A stretch of 39,902 bases of DNA from Planctomycetota bacterium (GTDB lineage: Bacteria; Planctomycetota; Planctomycetia; Gemmatales; Gemmataceae): NCBI GenBank assembly GCA_003669555.1, contig QWOS01000062.1, forward strand, positions 1 to 39,902, written 5' to 3'. The notes below the pieces were generated by a model. It ran no database searches and was not told the DNA's origin. It was given only the letters and a program-made list of their open reading frames with translations. Below, piece after piece: positions 15,491 to 24,457 of the stretch (its first letter is position 1; each line of letters opens with the position of its first letter). Position numbers and translations under genes: made by a program.

Positions 15491-17149
15491 TCACTTCCAG
15501 GGGTTGCCTGACTCCGTCGCACAGACTGCATCCACCACAATACGCTCCGGCATCGGCCCGGCGTAAACCCAGATCATCTCCATCGGCCCATCTGATTGAT
15601 TGATGAAATAATGCACCCGGCCGCGCGGCACCATGGCGGTGGCCCGGTCACTCATGGCATACTGACGGCCTTCCACCAGGCAGGTGGCGCCACCCGAGAT
15701 GATGCAGATCGACTCATCGAAGTCATGCACATGGGCAGGCAAACGACCACCTGTCAGGAACCTGCCATATCCGCCGCTCATTTCCAGGCCGGGCACCAGG
15801 CCGGCGTTGAAATAATCAACAAACTCGGCGCCAGGACCGACGCCAAAAGACCTTTTTGCCGACTGAATACGGGTGACACGCTCCATGCCTTTGACCCCGG
15901 TGGAATCAGCGGGCATCTCCACCCTCGGGAAGATGCGGGTGACCAGCTCGCGTTCGGGTGGTCCCATTGCCAGCGCTACATGGAGCCTGGCGACCGATCC
16001 CTGGGCCGGATTCCAGGCCGTGTGGGGCGCCCAGCGGGGAATGACAATATTGTCGAGTGGCCCCAGCAGGTAGGTGCGGCCCTCCACGCTCACTTCGATT
16101 TGCCCATCCAGCACGGTGATCGATTCGCTGCAAGGGTGGTTGTGCTGGGCAAGCCTGGCATGCGGCTGAAAGGTGACTACGCCAGTTGTCAGGTGACGGG
16201 CGGTGTTGAAAGGCCCAACCATGGCTTCCAGGGAAATCCCGTCCTGGATCGCCATTACCTGGCCTTCGCCAGAACGGGTGATGACTTCCTGGCGGTCTGG
16301 GCGCATGGATTCAGGGGGACGGGGCAGCGGATCGCGAACCGCCTGCCCTTCGGCCGGATCCAGACCGGTGGCGGGCAGGCGGTCCCTCCCCATAGCCTGG
16401 AGCATCTCGTGCAGGCTGCGCGCCAGCATCCCCATATCAGCTCCCAGGCCGATCATCCGGAACCCCTGGGCGCGGCGCGCCAGCGCGTCCTCCACGCCCC
16501 TTGTCAGCAAGCCGCACTGCTTCCCTGCCGCACTGAGGATCGCTTTTATCCCCAGAAGCTGGTCAGCCACACCCGGCCCTTCCCAGTGCCCACGGTGCCC
16601 GGCGCTGGCCGAGAAATCGGCAGGCCCGAGGAAAAAGACTTCTGACCCATCCACGCGGCACATCGCCTCGACCGCTGCCAAAGCCTGAACGCTCTCAATG
16701 ATTGGCACCACCAACACCTGGTCATTGGCCTCCGCTGTGTGTTCCCGGAAACATTGCCCCCAGACCGTGGCCCGCTCCCCGCCAATGCCCCGCCTGCCCT
16801 CCAGAGGATAGCGGCAATCGCGGATAGCCTCTTCCAGCTGCCCGGCGGTTTCCACCCAGGGAACGACAATGCCATCGGCACCGATATCGAGGGCGCGCTT
16901 GGCAAGAGCCGTGCTTCTTTCAGCAATTCTGACCAGCACCACCGTCTCGCTACGAACAGCACCGCGGATGTGGGCGGCAATTTCTTGCCAATCGAGGGCG
17001 CCATGCTCGGCGTCAATCACCAGCCAGTCAACCCCCAGCGCCACCGCCAGGTCGGTGATGGCAGGCGATTCGAGGGTGATCCACAGGCCGTGGACCGGTT
17101 GACCACCCGCCAGTTTTTTCCGGAACGCCTGCAAAGCCCTGATATTCAT
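15491..17149 (-). CDS. HpcH/HpaI aldolase fused to two cupin domains
   Basis: 552 residues, about twice the size of a plain HpcH/HpaI aldolase. Residues 1-255 are the aldolase: IDAEHGALDW with His49, Arg74 in LVRIAE, and the metal ligands Glu152 (PIIESVQ) and Asp178 (GPADFSASAG). Their spacing agrees within a residue with that known for E. coli HpaI. After a proline-rich linker (about 260-290) come two cupins. The first has HNHPCSE (336-342) and a late His376, the second HVHDFDE (473-479) and His513, so each can hold a metal ion. HpaI-type enzymes cleave 4-hydroxy-2-keto acids to pyruvate and an aldehyde. The cupins may process or sense the same kind of acid, which is inference. A dehydrogenase gene follows in the same operon. 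Confidence 0.85.
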   Translation of the reverse strand: MNIRALQAFRKKLAGGQPVHGLWITLESPAITDLAVALGVDWLVIDAEHGALDWQEIAAHIRGAVRSETVVLVRIAERSTALAKRALDIGADGIVVPWVETAGQLEEAIRDCRYPLEGRRGIGGERATVWGQCFREHTAEANDQVLVVPIIESVQALAAVEAMCRVDGSEVFFLGPADFSASAGHRGHWEGPGVADQLLGIKAILSAAGKQCGLLTRGVEDALARRAQGFRMIGLGADMGMLARSLHEMLQAMGRDRLPATGLDPAEGQAVRDPLPRPPESMRPDRQEVITRSGEGQVMAIQDGISLEAMVGPFNTARHLTTGVVTFQPHARLAQHNHPCSESITVLDGQIEVSVEGRTYLLGPLDNIVIPRWAPHTAWNPAQGSVARLHVALAMGPPERELVTRIFPRVEMPADSTGVKGMERVTRIQSAKRSFGVGPGAEFVDYFNAGLVPGLEMSGGYGRFLTGGRLPAHVHDFDESICIISGGATCLVEGRQYAMSDRATAMVPRGRVHYFINQSDGPMEMIWVYAGPMPERIVVDAVCATESGNPWK

Positions 17150-17328
17150 CGCCTGGTTCCCATAGTTGCTTATTGCAAAATAGCGAACACGGTGGCGTCA
17201 GGCGAGTGGAACCCGGTGGCAGGTGCCGGGATAAGGTAAAAACACTAATCCACAAGCCCCGCACAATGCGATAAAGAGGCCAGTTTGACATTCCTCTGTG
17301 GTCTCGTCATACCAGCCGGCGCAAGCAT

Positions 17329-17348
17329 CCCCGGCCTGACTGCCGGGG
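17329..17348 (-). terminator. GC hairpin downstream of the sbtA-like gene
   Basis: CCCCGGC (17329-17335) pairs with GCCGGGG (17342-17348) around a 6-base loop, 37 bases past the stop of the permease gene. No T-run follows, so it is only a possible end for the inorganic-carbon transcript. Confidence 0.3.
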
Positions 17349-17384
17349 GCAGAACGGAAACCTTGCAAAATCTGGAGCGGGCAG

Positions 17385-19211
17385 TCAATAGACCCACTGG
17401 CTGGCGAGATAGAAGATAGGCACACCCAGCACCACCAGGAAGGGGAAGCTGATACCCAGCCCGGTGGTGAAGTAGATGGAGGGGTTGGCCTGCGGGATCG
17501 CCATACGCATGGCAGCCGGTGCGGCAATGTTGCTGGGCGCGGCAACCAGAGCGGCGAACAGGATGGCACTACCCGCCTCCATGCCGATCAGTTTTGCCAG
17601 TGGAATGGCAAGGACACCCATGGCAAGAGGGAACAGGGTGCCAAACAGCACAAGCTTCCAGACCCCTTTGCCCAGCGAGGTGAGTTGCTCGCCAGCCTTC
17701 ATACCGTTCTCGAAAAGAAAGATGCACATCACACCCCGAAAAGGCATGTCGAAGAAAGGCCGGGTGCGCTCATACTCGCTGGAAACAGTGAGGTAACCCA
17801 TCAGGATACCCCCCAGAAGCAGGTAAATGCCGGGGGATTTCAATTCATGCAGCAGAATGGAAAAAATACTGTGTTCACTTGTGCCGGAAACCTTATCAAA
17901 CGAGGAAGAATGGATGGTGCGTGGCATCGAGGACAAGCCCCGTCGTATAATGCTCACCGCCGGCTGCGGCACGGTTTCTGAATTGGGGGCTCGTTCCATC
18001 TGAAGCTGGGCTGAAGCGGGTTTTTTCTCACTCTTGCGGCTCAGGATCTGGAACATCAGGATACCGACCAGGATGCCGGGGATCTCCATCACAGCCAGCA
18101 TGGCGGCCATGAAGCCGTCTTTTGGTAGCTGAAAGCTGTTGACAAGCGCCATCGACACCGCAAAAAGGCCCGCACTGTCCGACCCGTACAGGGCGCCCAG
18201 GGCGCAAGAGTTGGGGGTATCGAGGCGGAGCACTTTCAGCAGAACTATCACCGCCAGAATCGCCACCAGAGTATTGGCTATAAACCCAGTAGCAAAAGGC
18301 AACAGGCAATGCATGAGGTTGGCTTCGCCGCGCAGGTCGTGCCCACCCTCATACCCAATGGCCAGAAGCAGGTAGACGACAATGAGTTGATAGCCTTCGG
18401 CTGGAAACTTGATATCACTCTTGATCAGCTTCGAGATCATACCCAGGAAGAAAAAAAGTACCAACGGTCCCATCAGGTTCTGTTTGGCGGCCACAGCCAC
18501 TTTGTGGAGCAGCACTGCGGTGCCCGAGTCTTCCAGCGGATAGATCAGGGTGAGGATCGCTTCCTCCGAGCCATCGGCCTCAATACGGGCGAAAGCCTGA
18601 AAGGTGCCGTCATGCGGGTTGGTCCAAGAGGTCTTACCCTCGCTGTCTGTTTTCAGGGTGATCTCGGGCTGGGTCCCCTGGTTCTTGCTGTCAGGGTCAC
18701 GGATGGTGACCTCAATGCCCGGCACCGGCGTTCCATGGTGCAAGACCTGGAGACTGATTGAACCATCTTCCTCGAAACGGGGCATGATCTCCAGGGCCAT
18801 CTCGGGGAATGGCGGAAACTGATTGAGGGCATCGGGGTCACCCTTGACCGATTTGACAAACAGATTGTGGGCCCGTCCATCGCCATCCCTGTGCTGGTGT
18901 ACCACACCAACCGCCACAGGCTGATTGGGACCTTCGAAGCTCAATGGCACCTCGCCAACAATATGGTTGCTTTTGAAACGAAGCTGCAGGGGGCTGGAGT
19001 TTTTTTTGGCATCAGTTCTTGACCAGGCTTGCAATTTGCCGATGTCAGCCAGTCGGGTCGGATCTGTTGAGGCACTGGCCGGATCGGCGATGACCTCAAC
19101 AATCCGTTTGTCACCCTCAACCTTGCCGAACTGGAGAAAAAAAACTTCGGCATGGGCCAGAGACCCCGTCATCAGGAAATTAGCCGCCATCAGCCAGGCA
19201 AATAACCGCAT
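17385..19211 (-). CDS. sbtA: SbtA-type sodium-dependent bicarbonate permease with an N-terminal extracytoplasmic domain
   Basis: 608 residues, against about 370 for cyanobacterial SbtA. The ATG at 19211 follows GGAG and opens a signal peptide (MRLFAWLMAANFLMTGSLAHA). Residues about 22-235 form a beta-rich soluble domain that should lie outside the membrane; VPGIEVTIRDPDS and HKVAV resemble carboxypeptidase-regulatory or DUF4198-type folds, which is tentative. The SbtA part starts at NLMGPLVLFFFLGMISK (245-261) and has two halves joined by a Ser/Pro-rich cytoplasmic loop (about 392-445). Blocks shared with SbtA are MEIPGILVGIL, FFDMPFRGVMCIF, and AAPSNIAAPAAMRMAIPQAN then PSIYFTTG near the end. 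SbtA imports HCO3- with Na+. It lies 20 bases after dabB, the last gene of the operon. Confidence 0.85.
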   Translation of the reverse strand: MRLFAWLMAANFLMTGSLAHAEVFFLQFGKVEGDKRIVEVIADPASASTDPTRLADIGKLQAWSRTDAKKNSSPLQLRFKSNHIVGEVPLSFEGPNQPVAVGVVHQHRDGDGRAHNLFVKSVKGDPDALNQFPPFPEMALEIMPRFEEDGSISLQVLHHGTPVPGIEVTIRDPDSKNQGTQPEITLKTDSEGKTSWTNPHDGTFQAFARIEADGSEEAILTLIYPLEDSGTAVLLHKVAVAAKQNLMGPLVLFFFLGMISKLIKSDIKFPAEGYQLIVVYLLLAIGYEGGHDLRGEANLMHCLLPFATGFIANTLVAILAVIVLLKVLRLDTPNSCALGALYGSDSAGLFAVSMALVNSFQLPKDGFMAAMLAVMEIPGILVGILMFQILSRKSEKKPASAQLQMERAPNSETVPQPAVSIIRRGLSSMPRTIHSSSFDKVSGTSEHSIFSILLHELKSPGIYLLLGGILMGYLTVSSEYERTRPFFDMPFRGVMCIFLFENGMKAGEQLTSLGKGVWKLVLFGTLFPLAMGVLAIPLAKLIGMEAGSAILFAALVAAPSNIAAPAAMRMAIPQANPSIYFTTGLGISFPFLVVLGVPIFYLASQWVY

Positions 19212-19231
19212 AAACCTACTCCATGTCTTTT

Positions 19232-21355
19232 TTACCAGTTCAGGAATGGCAAAAGTGCCGCCGTCCCGAGCAATCCCAGCACCAGTACCCATTCACCCAT
19301 CCCCAGGTCGGGGAGGGGGCCATCCTCTACCGGGCCAGTGGGCTCACCCCACAGCGTGCGCAGTACAACACGCATCCACCCCACCGTCAGCAACGCCAAG
19401 GCCACAGTCAGCGTCAGGGCTGGAGCAAACTGCCATTCCATCCATTCCTCCACAGCCCAGTCCGAGGCCCGAAAGGTGACCCAGGGTGGCAAGCCCACAA
19501 AGGCGGCTGCCACCAGAAGCCAGGCAACCTCCAGCCGCGGAGCCTCGATAGCCAGTCCACCAATGTCTTCCCACTTGCAGCGACCCAGGCGCGCTTTGAC
19601 TGCCCCTATCAGCAGCACAGCTGCCAGTGTCACCGGCATCAGGGTGACCAGCAGCTCCACTCCAACCTCAGGACGATGTGCCGCCGCTGCCATGCCAATA
19701 CCTGTCCAGCCATGGATGGTTGCCACCAGGGCTCCTGGCAGGCGCCGGCTTCCCATGGCTTCCAAAGCCCCAATCCAGGTGATGGCCAAACCCGAAATCA
19801 GCAATATCGAAGTACCAGGACCATGACTTGATTCAGCCTGAGAGGCGCAAGCCAGAGTGATCGCCGACCCGGCAGCGGCCAAGGCGACCCGCCAGGTAGC
19901 ATTTATTTTTTCTCCGGCAGCTCTGGTGACCAGGAAAAACCAGGCAGGGGCCAAGACAAGAACAAGGCCAAGCGGCCAAGCCTGGGTATCCAGGATCCGG
20001 CTTTGGCAAAACCATGCGGCCAGGGCGGCCAGAGGAGCTATCCAGGCCAGGCCGCTGGCCCAGCCTCCCCTGGAAACGAGAAAGGCTATTTTTTCGATCC
20101 GGGCAGCCAGATACCCCAGCAGCGTCAAAGGGTTGGCGAGCCATTGGGGAATTATGCGCTCGTACCAGGCCAGGCGAAAAGGTACTGGAGGGCCGACTTC
20201 AAGCCTGCGGCGCGCCATTTCCTGCGCCAGAGCCGGAACGCGGAGCATCTGATACCAGCGCAGGGCGGCATTACCCACCAGCATCCAGGCCGCCAGAATG
20301 GTCCAGCCCAAGGCAGCCACCACCAGGACCAGCCCCAGACTGGCCGAGGTGGAGTTGGCCAAGGCGCCCTTGGCATCAGCCCGCGAGCGGGCTTGAGCCA
20401 TACCGGCCAGCAGGGTGATTACACCCACACCACAAATAATCCACCGTGCTGGCCCATTGACAAGCCAGAGTTCCTGGGTCCGCAAGACCAGATAGGCACC
20501 CGCATGCACACTCATGCCACCATAAAAAAGTGCGCTCGAAGGCGTGGGACCCTCCATGGCCCGGGGGAGCCAGGCCATCAGTGGCCATTGCGCTGATTTC
20601 CCCATGACCGCCACCATCAGCAGCAGACCGAGAATCTGGCCGTCAAACCAAGGCAGGGCATCCAGGTGGTTTAAAGCGCTCCCTTCACCCCGTGTCATCA
20701 GCCATGCCACGGCCAGCAGCAGGCCAGAATCGGCTATTCGGTAATACGCGAACACCGTGCGCGCCGCGGCCTGGGGTCCAGGCCTGTTGTGATAAAAACC
20801 CACCAGCAACACCGAGGAAAAACCGATAAGCTCCCACCACCAGGCCGAAAACGCCAAATCTCCTGAAATCAGCAGTCCCAGCATGGATCCGGTGAAGATG
20901 TTGGCAAGCATGAAAAAGCGGCTGAAGCCCGCCTCGCGATGCAAATAGGTACTGGCAAAGCGCATGGTGCCCAGTGCCATCAGCGAGGCCAGAAGACTAC
21001 AGGACGCTGATAAATAATCCCACTGCCATGAGGTAGGGAGCCCATGCCCGGCTACCTGACCGCCCGGCAATGGTGCCAGACGGACAACCTGTTGGCCATT
21101 GGTCAGCCACAAGCCAGTGAATAGGGCCAGGCAGGCAAACGAGCTGAACATTGCTGCCTGAGAGCAGAGTGCCACCCAGGGCTCCCAGGCCTCACCAGAC
21201 TTCTTGCAGGCCAATAAAAGGGCAATAATCAGAGCAGCAAGCAGGGGTACTGTCACAGCAGAATCAATCAGGATCCTGCCCCATTCCTGCAGAAAATCTT
21301 CTGGAACAGGCAGTTCTCCGTATGCTTCTGACACCTCGTGTCCAGCCATGATCAT
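19232..21355 (-). CDS. dabB: DabB, NuoL-like membrane subunit of an inorganic-carbon uptake complex
   Basis: 707 residues with more than a dozen hydrophobic helices. It is homologous to the antiporter-like subunits of complex I: WWWELIGFSS with Glu175, GKSAQWPLMAWLP with Lys253, MEGPTPSSALFYGGMSVHAG (267-286), and DAKGALANSTSASLG with Lys329 in the second half of the channel. The tyrosine in SALFYGG, where NuoL has the His of SALIHAA, fits DabB-like rather than respiratory members as I remember them. The position next to dabA decides the name: in characterised pairs DabB passes cations that drive DabA. The last 200 residues add further helices beyond the usual core. Its ATG overlaps the dabA stop as ATGA. 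Confidence 0.85.
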   Translation of the reverse strand: MIMAGHEVSEAYGELPVPEDFLQEWGRILIDSAVTVPLLAALIIALLLACKKSGEAWEPWVALCSQAAMFSSFACLALFTGLWLTNGQQVVRLAPLPGGQVAGHGLPTSWQWDYLSASCSLLASLMALGTMRFASTYLHREAGFSRFFMLANIFTGSMLGLLISGDLAFSAWWWELIGFSSVLLVGFYHNRPGPQAAARTVFAYYRIADSGLLLAVAWLMTRGEGSALNHLDALPWFDGQILGLLLMVAVMGKSAQWPLMAWLPRAMEGPTPSSALFYGGMSVHAGAYLVLRTQELWLVNGPARWIICGVGVITLLAGMAQARSRADAKGALANSTSASLGLVLVVAALGWTILAAWMLVGNAALRWYQMLRVPALAQEMARRRLEVGPPVPFRLAWYERIIPQWLANPLTLLGYLAARIEKIAFLVSRGGWASGLAWIAPLAALAAWFCQSRILDTQAWPLGLVLVLAPAWFFLVTRAAGEKINATWRVALAAAGSAITLACASQAESSHGPGTSILLISGLAITWIGALEAMGSRRLPGALVATIHGWTGIGMAAAAHRPEVGVELLVTLMPVTLAAVLLIGAVKARLGRCKWEDIGGLAIEAPRLEVAWLLVAAAFVGLPPWVTFRASDWAVEEWMEWQFAPALTLTVALALLTVGWMRVVLRTLWGEPTGPVEDGPLPDLGMGEWVLVLGLLGTAALLPFLNW

Positions 21356-24312
21356 TGCCCAGCCCCGGTCAGCGGCGCGATCCAGGCCAGGGGCAGGTCA
21401 TCCATGCCAGCCGAATAGCAAGCCCTTGAGTCGGCAAAACTTGGGACAGCGGCCAGTTCTCCCGGAGCATGCCGTATCTCATGAATTTCGAGATCCGGAT
21501 CCACCAGCCACTGACGCCGGGAATCCGGCTCCTGACAGATGAGGGTGAACCACTGGTTTGACACCTTGCGGTGCAGGTCCGAATTCCCCCTGACAGCGTC
21601 AAGCAACTGGCGCACCGGCGATTCCACCAGCATGGCAAGACGCACCGGAGTATGTATTTCCACCATCTGACGCGGTAAACCGGTACGCAGATCGCCGCAA
21701 GCTCCCTCCATCACACCAATCAAACCAACTGGATTGTGGGGCAACTTGGTTCCGGATCCATAACGGTTGAAATCAATCCTCGAAAAATAGTATTCGAGAT
21801 TGATTCCCACACACACCGGGGTGATGGCAGCGAGTATGGCAGCTAAAATTGCCCCGTGCTGATCCTGGTGGGAATCATAAGAAATCAGGAAGGCACGGCG
21901 ATCAAGAAAAAGACCGCGTGTCGCTTCCCTTCGGCCGATGATGGCCATGGCATTGGTAGCATGGCCGAGTTCCGGCCGTGGTTGTGCGGGATCGACCGAC
22001 CGCTCCCGCACGTGGCGGTGTGCCACGCCTGGGCTCGGGCGGCGGGGCGCCGATCTGAAGCGCCGGCAACGCTCGGCAGCTCCAGCCCTGGCTGCCTCAC
22101 GCAACCAAATAACCGCCTTGGCTAGATGGGCCTGGTGGGTGGCGGGCACCCGATCGGTATCCAGTAGTTCAACGGTGTCAGAACAGGTGTCATGGCGACC
22201 TCCCACAAACCAGGTGGTATCGGGAATAGTCAAGCCTTGCATGACAAGCTCCCGACGCACCTCGGGGCGGTTGGCAAGCATGGTGATCAAACGGGCATTG
22301 TTATGACCCTCGTGCCCGCCGCAGGCCCCACAATCGTAAGCTGACTTGTGTGGATTGTTGGCGCTGCTCGAGCCATGGCCCAATACCACCACCAGGGGAG
22401 CCATGTCTCCGGTCATGCCAATGGTCCGTAGCAATCCTCCGACCCGGGCCGCTTGTTCGGCAACCGGGAACGCAAGGGCCCCGCTGACAATTTCAGCGGT
22501 GGAACCCCCCTCTTCAAAATGCAGCCGTGTGGCTGAGCCATCGACACCCAGACGGGCGACAAGTCGATTGGCAACCTCGCGCCAGCGCGGGAAGAACAGG
22601 CCAAGAACCATCAGCGGAAAGGCCGTTATGGCGGTGAGTGTGCCCAGCAGCGCACCCCCAAAGGTTCCGCGAAGATTGGTTTCGGTGTAGCGGGCCATGT
22701 TGGTGAATGAAGCGTTGCGGCGCATCAGCAGGGCAGTCCGCTCGCAGGTAGGCCTCTCGCGGACTGTATGCGCTGGCTGTACACCCAGCGGGCAGAGGGT
22801 GCGAGTGCCGCGGCTGCCCGCGTCTTGCCAGGAGATAGGTAGCCCGAAAAAACCAGGAGCCCCCCAGGTTCGACTCGACGGATGGAGCTCCTCCATGGCC
22901 CGCCGGAACGACTCCTCGCGGTCATCGATGCAGGTCATAAGATCGAGTTCGGGTTTGGCGGGTGTGTTATGCCCCAGCGACCTGGGCCGCGCCGCCATGG
23001 CCCGCAACAACTGCGACCGCAGGTTCGCCTCCAGTGCCTCCTGCCACAGGGCAAGACGGCGTGGCCTGCTGAAGGCGGTAGTTGCTTCCACCATTTTTTT
23101 TTGTCCGGCCAACGACCAGGCTTTGATCTCCTGGGCACCCAAACCCTGCCCCAGCAGGGCCATCGCCAAATCCCAGGATTCCGAACGCAGGGCGGGACCA
23201 GCCGGGCGAGCTGACAAATGCCGGCACAAGGCCGCAACCAGTTCCCTCGGGGCGGCAGGTGATTCGGCTGGAATGACACCCTCAAGGCAAGCCACATGCA
23301 AGGCGAGATGATATTCCACCAGTAGCGTGGCGGCAAGAAAATCGGTCAGATGAACAGGCATGGCATGGTTTGGCCGCTCCTCAGGATGCAATTCAAGCCG
23401 GTGGAACATGCCGGCCCAGCCCGGATGGCGCAACAAGGCCGAAACAACCAGGCTCTCAAGGTTTTGCGTATCTACTTCATCTCCGGAACTGGTTTTTTTC
23501 GCCAGACCCAGCAATTCAAGAACGGCTGTGGCGGAATCCTGCCGGGAGCAAAGACGCTTCAGGGCATCGGCTGCCAAAGCGTGCCCATACGGTTCCAAAA
23601 TATTGCCCCGGGCGACTTGTTCAAGAAAATAAGACCAGAACCGCTCGGCCCTATGGTCGTACTGGCCGGCCATGCCGCGATCAAGGTAGCTGGCGCAAAA
23701 CGGAATCAGGCAGGAACGGGTAGCGGTGATGAGAGGCAGCCCGCAGACATGCCAGGCCAACTCACCCGGTGCCAGATGGCTAGGCTTTTCCAGGCTAACC
23801 GTCGGCCAGGGAAGATCGAGGATAGCCCGCCATAACGCTATGGCCCGGGCAGGCTCGGTGTGGCGGTTCCCCATCCACCAGGCACGGCTGGCAAGGGCAA
23901 TACGGGGCACCGGACTATGCAACAGGGCTTCTTCCAGTTGCGCGACACTCAGCCCTGCGACAAGTGGCTCCTCACTGACAGGCCAGCCCAGTTGTATTCT
24001 CGCCTCGGCGAGATCTGCCTGATTGATACGCCCTGCCCGGAACATTTCCTGGTATTCAGACTCATTCAGATAAGAACGCGCTTGGTGGAGACAACCGGCC
24101 TGGCGTACCGCATCGTGAAAAGGCAGGTTCTCAAAGGAATGCAGGGTATTATGGTGAATGAACACCTCGATGGGACCCTGGTCGGGAAGCAGGTGGGCCG
24201 CATGGTCCAGAACCTGCCGCACAAGGAGCTGGGAGTCCCGCATGGAAAATCCGCGATTGGCCCGCAGCAATTCACCACCATGGTCCGCAGTTTGACCAAA
24301 GGTACCAGGCAT
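21352..24312 (-). CDS. dabA: DabA, zinc-dependent inorganic-carbon uptake protein (DUF2309/UPF0753)
   Basis: 986 residues from the ATG at 24312; a TTG at 24363 and an ATG at 24243 are other possible starts and the ribosome site is weak. DabA is a peripheral membrane protein with a beta-carbonic-anhydrase-like zinc site, thought to trap CO2 as bicarbonate when coupled to DabB. All four zinc-site residues can be placed: Cys461 and Asp463 in LMTCIDDREES, His646 in VLGHGSSSANN and Cys661 in YDCGACGG. The spacings (2 and 15) are the same as in Halothiobacillus DabA. Other family marks are VFIHHNTLHSFE near residue 55 and ISYDSHQD (about 811-818). First gene of the dabA-dabB-sbtA unit; the promoter should lie in the 145 bases before it. 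Confidence 0.92.
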   Translation of the reverse strand: MPGTFGQTADHGGELLRANRGFSMRDSQLLVRQVLDHAAHLLPDQGPIEVFIHHNTLHSFENLPFHDAVRQAGCLHQARSYLNESEYQEMFRAGRINQADLAEARIQLGWPVSEEPLVAGLSVAQLEEALLHSPVPRIALASRAWWMGNRHTEPARAIALWRAILDLPWPTVSLEKPSHLAPGELAWHVCGLPLITATRSCLIPFCASYLDRGMAGQYDHRAERFWSYFLEQVARGNILEPYGHALAADALKRLCSRQDSATAVLELLGLAKKTSSGDEVDTQNLESLVVSALLRHPGWAGMFHRLELHPEERPNHAMPVHLTDFLAATLLVEYHLALHVACLEGVIPAESPAAPRELVAALCRHLSARPAGPALRSESWDLAMALLGQGLGAQEIKAWSLAGQKKMVEATTAFSRPRRLALWQEALEANLRSQLLRAMAARPRSLGHNTPAKPELDLMTCIDDREESFRRAMEELHPSSRTWGAPGFFGLPISWQDAGSRGTRTLCPLGVQPAHTVRERPTCERTALLMRRNASFTNMARYTETNLRGTFGGALLGTLTAITAFPLMVLGLFFPRWREVANRLVARLGVDGSATRLHFEEGGSTAEIVSGALAFPVAEQAARVGGLLRTIGMTGDMAPLVVVLGHGSSSANNPHKSAYDCGACGGHEGHNNARLITMLANRPEVRRELVMQGLTIPDTTWFVGGRHDTCSDTVELLDTDRVPATHQAHLAKAVIWLREAARAGAAERCRRFRSAPRRPSPGVAHRHVRERSVDPAQPRPELGHATNAMAIIGRREATRGLFLDRRAFLISYDSHQDQHGAILAAILAAITPVCVGINLEYYFSRIDFNRYGSGTKLPHNPVGLIGVMEGACGDLRTGLPRQMVEIHTPVRLAMLVESPVRQLLDAVRGNSDLHRKVSNQWFTLICQEPDSRRQWLVDPDLEIHEIRHAPGELAAVPSFADSRACYSAGMDDLPLAWIAPLTGAGQ

Positions 24313-24457
24313 GCCGGGTTGACTCACGGTTGGTCCTGCCTGAGCTGGCTTGGCGAAAAGCAACTATCTTGCTAATCTTTCAAGCCAACCAAACCAAGGC
24401 AACCGCAGAGGCATTACAACGGAGAAAGGAAGGGTTTGTGTTTCGTTTTCTTCAGGT

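Noticed and set aside
17385-24312. Reading the dabB-like gene as part of a respiratory complex I operon
   Set aside because: No other nuo genes are present and it is directly coupled to a DUF2309 gene with an intact zinc site, the hallmark of the Dab system.
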